From NCBI GenBank assembly GCA_016177245.1, contig JACOVR010000038.1, positions 1-5,302 of the forward strand: a DNA stretch of 5,302 nt. Direction: 5' to 3'. The stretch is from Candidatus Wildermuthbacteria bacterium (GTDB lineage: Bacteria; Patescibacteriota; Minisyncoccia; Minisyncoccales; UBA10102). Below, in pieces: positions 4,483-5,302 of this stretch. A program made the translations under genes and the position numbers. Numbering within the stretch: position 1 is the stretch's first letter; each line of letters opens with the position of its first letter. The notes beneath the pieces were generated by a model. That model searched no databases, was not told the DNA's origin, and saw only the letters and a list, made by a program, of their open reading frames with translations.

Positions 4483-4511
4483 TTTATTTTAAGAGTAGTT
4501 TTTGATACACT
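4483..4511 (+). promoter_or_regulatory. Extended -10 promoter of the FAD oxidase gene, leaderless architecture
   Basis: TGA then TACACT (4506-4511) forms an extended -10. The -35 is poor (TTTATT, 4483-4488, 17-bp spacer). The expected start coincides with the ATG at 4518. The 6-nt gap between -10 box and ATG equals that of the antitoxin gene. Confidence 0.5.
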
Positions 4512-4517
4512 TGGAGA

Positions 4518-5302
4518 ATGGATTTGAAAAAAGAAATTCAGGCGCTGATCAAAGGCGAGGTTGCGAATGACGAGGAAACGCTCAAGCGATACAGCCGCGA
4601 TGCGAGTTTGTTTGAGGTAAAGCCGCAGCTTGTGGTGTTTCCGAAAGACAAGGAAGATCTGAAGCATCTTGTATTGTTTGCGCAAAAGCACAACATTTCT
4701 TTAACGTGCCGGGGCGGAGGAAGCGACATGTCGGGCGGGCCGTTGGGAGGGGGGATTGTGCTTGATATGACTCGGTACTTCAATAAAATTACAGAAATCA
4801 GCCGGCAGGCTGACCCCGAGCCACTCGGCCCCGAGCTCGTGGCCGAAGGGCTTGTCGAAGGGTACGCAATTACACAGCCTGGCGTTTGGTATCGAGATTT
4901 TGAAAAAGAGGTGGCGAAAAGGAATCTTTTGCTGCCTTGTTTCCCCGCATCGAAAGAAATATGCACGTTAGGCGGCATGGTTGGGAACAATGCAGGAGGA
5001 GAAAAAACACTGCAATACGGAAAAACAGAGGACTACGTAGAGCAACTCAAGGTTGTGTTTGCAGACGGCAATGAATACGTGGTGAAACCGCTTCCAAAAC
5101 AGGAACTCGAACAGAAAATTGCGCAGAATAACTTTGAGGGAGAGATTTATAGTAACTTGTGGAAACTTATAATAACTGATAGGGGACTCATTGAAAACGC
5201 AAAACCGAAAGTATCAAAAAATTCCGCCGGATATTTCCTTTGGGACGTTTGGGATAGAAAAGTTTTTGATTTAAATAAGCTCGTAATCGGCTCGCAGGGA
5301 AC
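4518..5302 (+). CDS. FAD-linked oxidase/dehydrogenase (GlcD/D-lactate dehydrogenase type), 5' part
   Basis: The frame is open from 4518 to the window edge (261 codons), so the C-terminal part is missing. The first ~95 residues and 118-190 form a FAD-binding type 4 (PCMH) domain. VVFPKDKEDLKHLVLFAQKHN (39-59) is the usual entry helix. RGGGSDMSGGPLGGGIVLDMT (65-85) is the flavin diphosphate loop. QPGVWYRDFEKEV (120-132), FPASKEICTLGGMVGNNAGG (142-161) and YGKTEDYVEQLKVVFADG (167-184) complete it. The family oxidises 2-hydroxy acids such as lactate or glycolate; the substrate here is unknown. Residues about 97-115 (QADPEPLGPELVAEGLVEG) are an extra in-frame segment between the strand of FNKITEI and AITQPGVW, encoded by repeat-like DNA. 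GGAG lies too close to the ATG to serve as a ribosome site, so translation is probably leaderless. Confidence 0.88.
   Translation, partial: MDLKKEIQALIKGEVANDEETLKRYSRDASLFEVKPQLVVFPKDKEDLKHLVLFAQKHNISLTCRGGGSDMSGGPLGGGIVLDMTRYFNKITEISRQADPEPLGPELVAEGLVEGYAITQPGVWYRDFEKEVAKRNLLLPCFPASKEICTLGGMVGNNAGGEKTLQYGKTEDYVEQLKVVFADGNEYVVKPLPKQELEQKIAQNNFEGEIYSNLWKLIITDRGLIENAKPKVSKNSAGYFLWDVWDRKVFDLNKLVIGSQG
4806..4862 (+). repeat. GC-rich palindromic repeat inserted in frame in the FAD oxidase gene
   Basis: About 57 bp, borders approximate. It contains CTCGG-CC-CCGAG (4824-4835), the palindrome CGAGCTCG (4832-4839), GCCAC/GTGGC arms (4820-4824, 4839-4843) and GTCGAAGGG near its end. It shares GCCCCGAGC, and GTCGA followed by Gs, with the prmC insertion, and both are read in the same frame (Pro-Glu). 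It splits a strand-to-strand turn where the family normally has a short connection. Confidence 0.55.

Noticed and set aside
4437..4505. A 22-codon open frame between the palindrome and the FAD oxidase gene
   Set aside because: It is too short, has no ribosome site and starts directly on a -10-like box. The product has no recognisable features.
4538..4990. A 150-codon minus-strand open frame within the FAD oxidase region
   Set aside because: It is the antisense shadow of a gene with clear flavin-binding motifs, and its Ser/Pro-rich product is typical of reversed codons.
1..5302. CRISPR arrays, integrase or transposase genes
   Set aside because: No regularly spaced repeats and no recombinase motifs were seen. 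The long repeats found are the prmC end pair, the palindromes and the terminator pair.

Overview
The window looks like a piece of a streamlined bacterial chromosome, most likely from the Patescibacteria/CPR (Parcubacteria-like) group. This is inferred from the compact same-strand gene chain with overlapping ends, very short or absent 5' leaders, small unassigned membrane proteins and a short PrmC lacking the usual N-terminal domain. TGA is used as an ordinary stop and no gene contains an in-frame TGA, so the standard bacterial code applies. No taxonomic marker gene is present, so the assignment is tentative. Everything is on the + strand except a tRNA at the left edge.

Region 1 (1-731): the 5' part of a tRNA, probably tRNA-Asn, reads leftward from a well-formed promoter. 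A promoter placed back to back with it drives a small P-loop ATPase/kinase-like gene (147-713), which ends in a terminator whose loop holds the stop codon. Region 2 (730-2916): one promoter precedes four tightly overlapping genes. These encode a 62-aa two-helix membrane protein, a VKOR-family disulfide-forming membrane enzyme, a DUF475/TerC-superfamily membrane protein, and a PrmC/HemK-type release-factor glutamine methyltransferase. The methyltransferase carries a 15-residue in-frame insertion encoded by a GC-rich palindromic element.

Region 3 (2917-3886): a two-gene cassette that looks like a toxin-antitoxin pair. It has a 64-aa candidate antitoxin with a leaderless-type promoter and an AbiEii/AbiGii-type nucleotidyltransferase. 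The cassette is bracketed by two copies of the last ~40 bp of the methyltransferase gene: the functional one upstream (2861-2900) and an orphan, diverged copy downstream (3831-3870) that still ends in an in-frame stop. This is what an element inserting at a gene's 3' end, and bringing a replacement end, would leave. It is the most interesting signal in the window.

Region 4 (3887-5302): a 124-aa Cys4 zinc-binding protein with the strongest Shine-Dalgarno in the window ends in a terminator nearly identical to the one in region 1. A ~200-bp intergenic stretch follows with a 36-bp near-perfect palindrome inside a 9-bp inverted repeat. Last comes the 5' part of a FAD-linked oxidase/dehydrogenase of the GlcD type, apparently leaderless, which also carries an in-frame palindromic repeat insertion. 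No gene in the window forms an obvious shared pathway with another. The VKOR and DUF475 proteins are both envelope functions, while PrmC serves translation termination.
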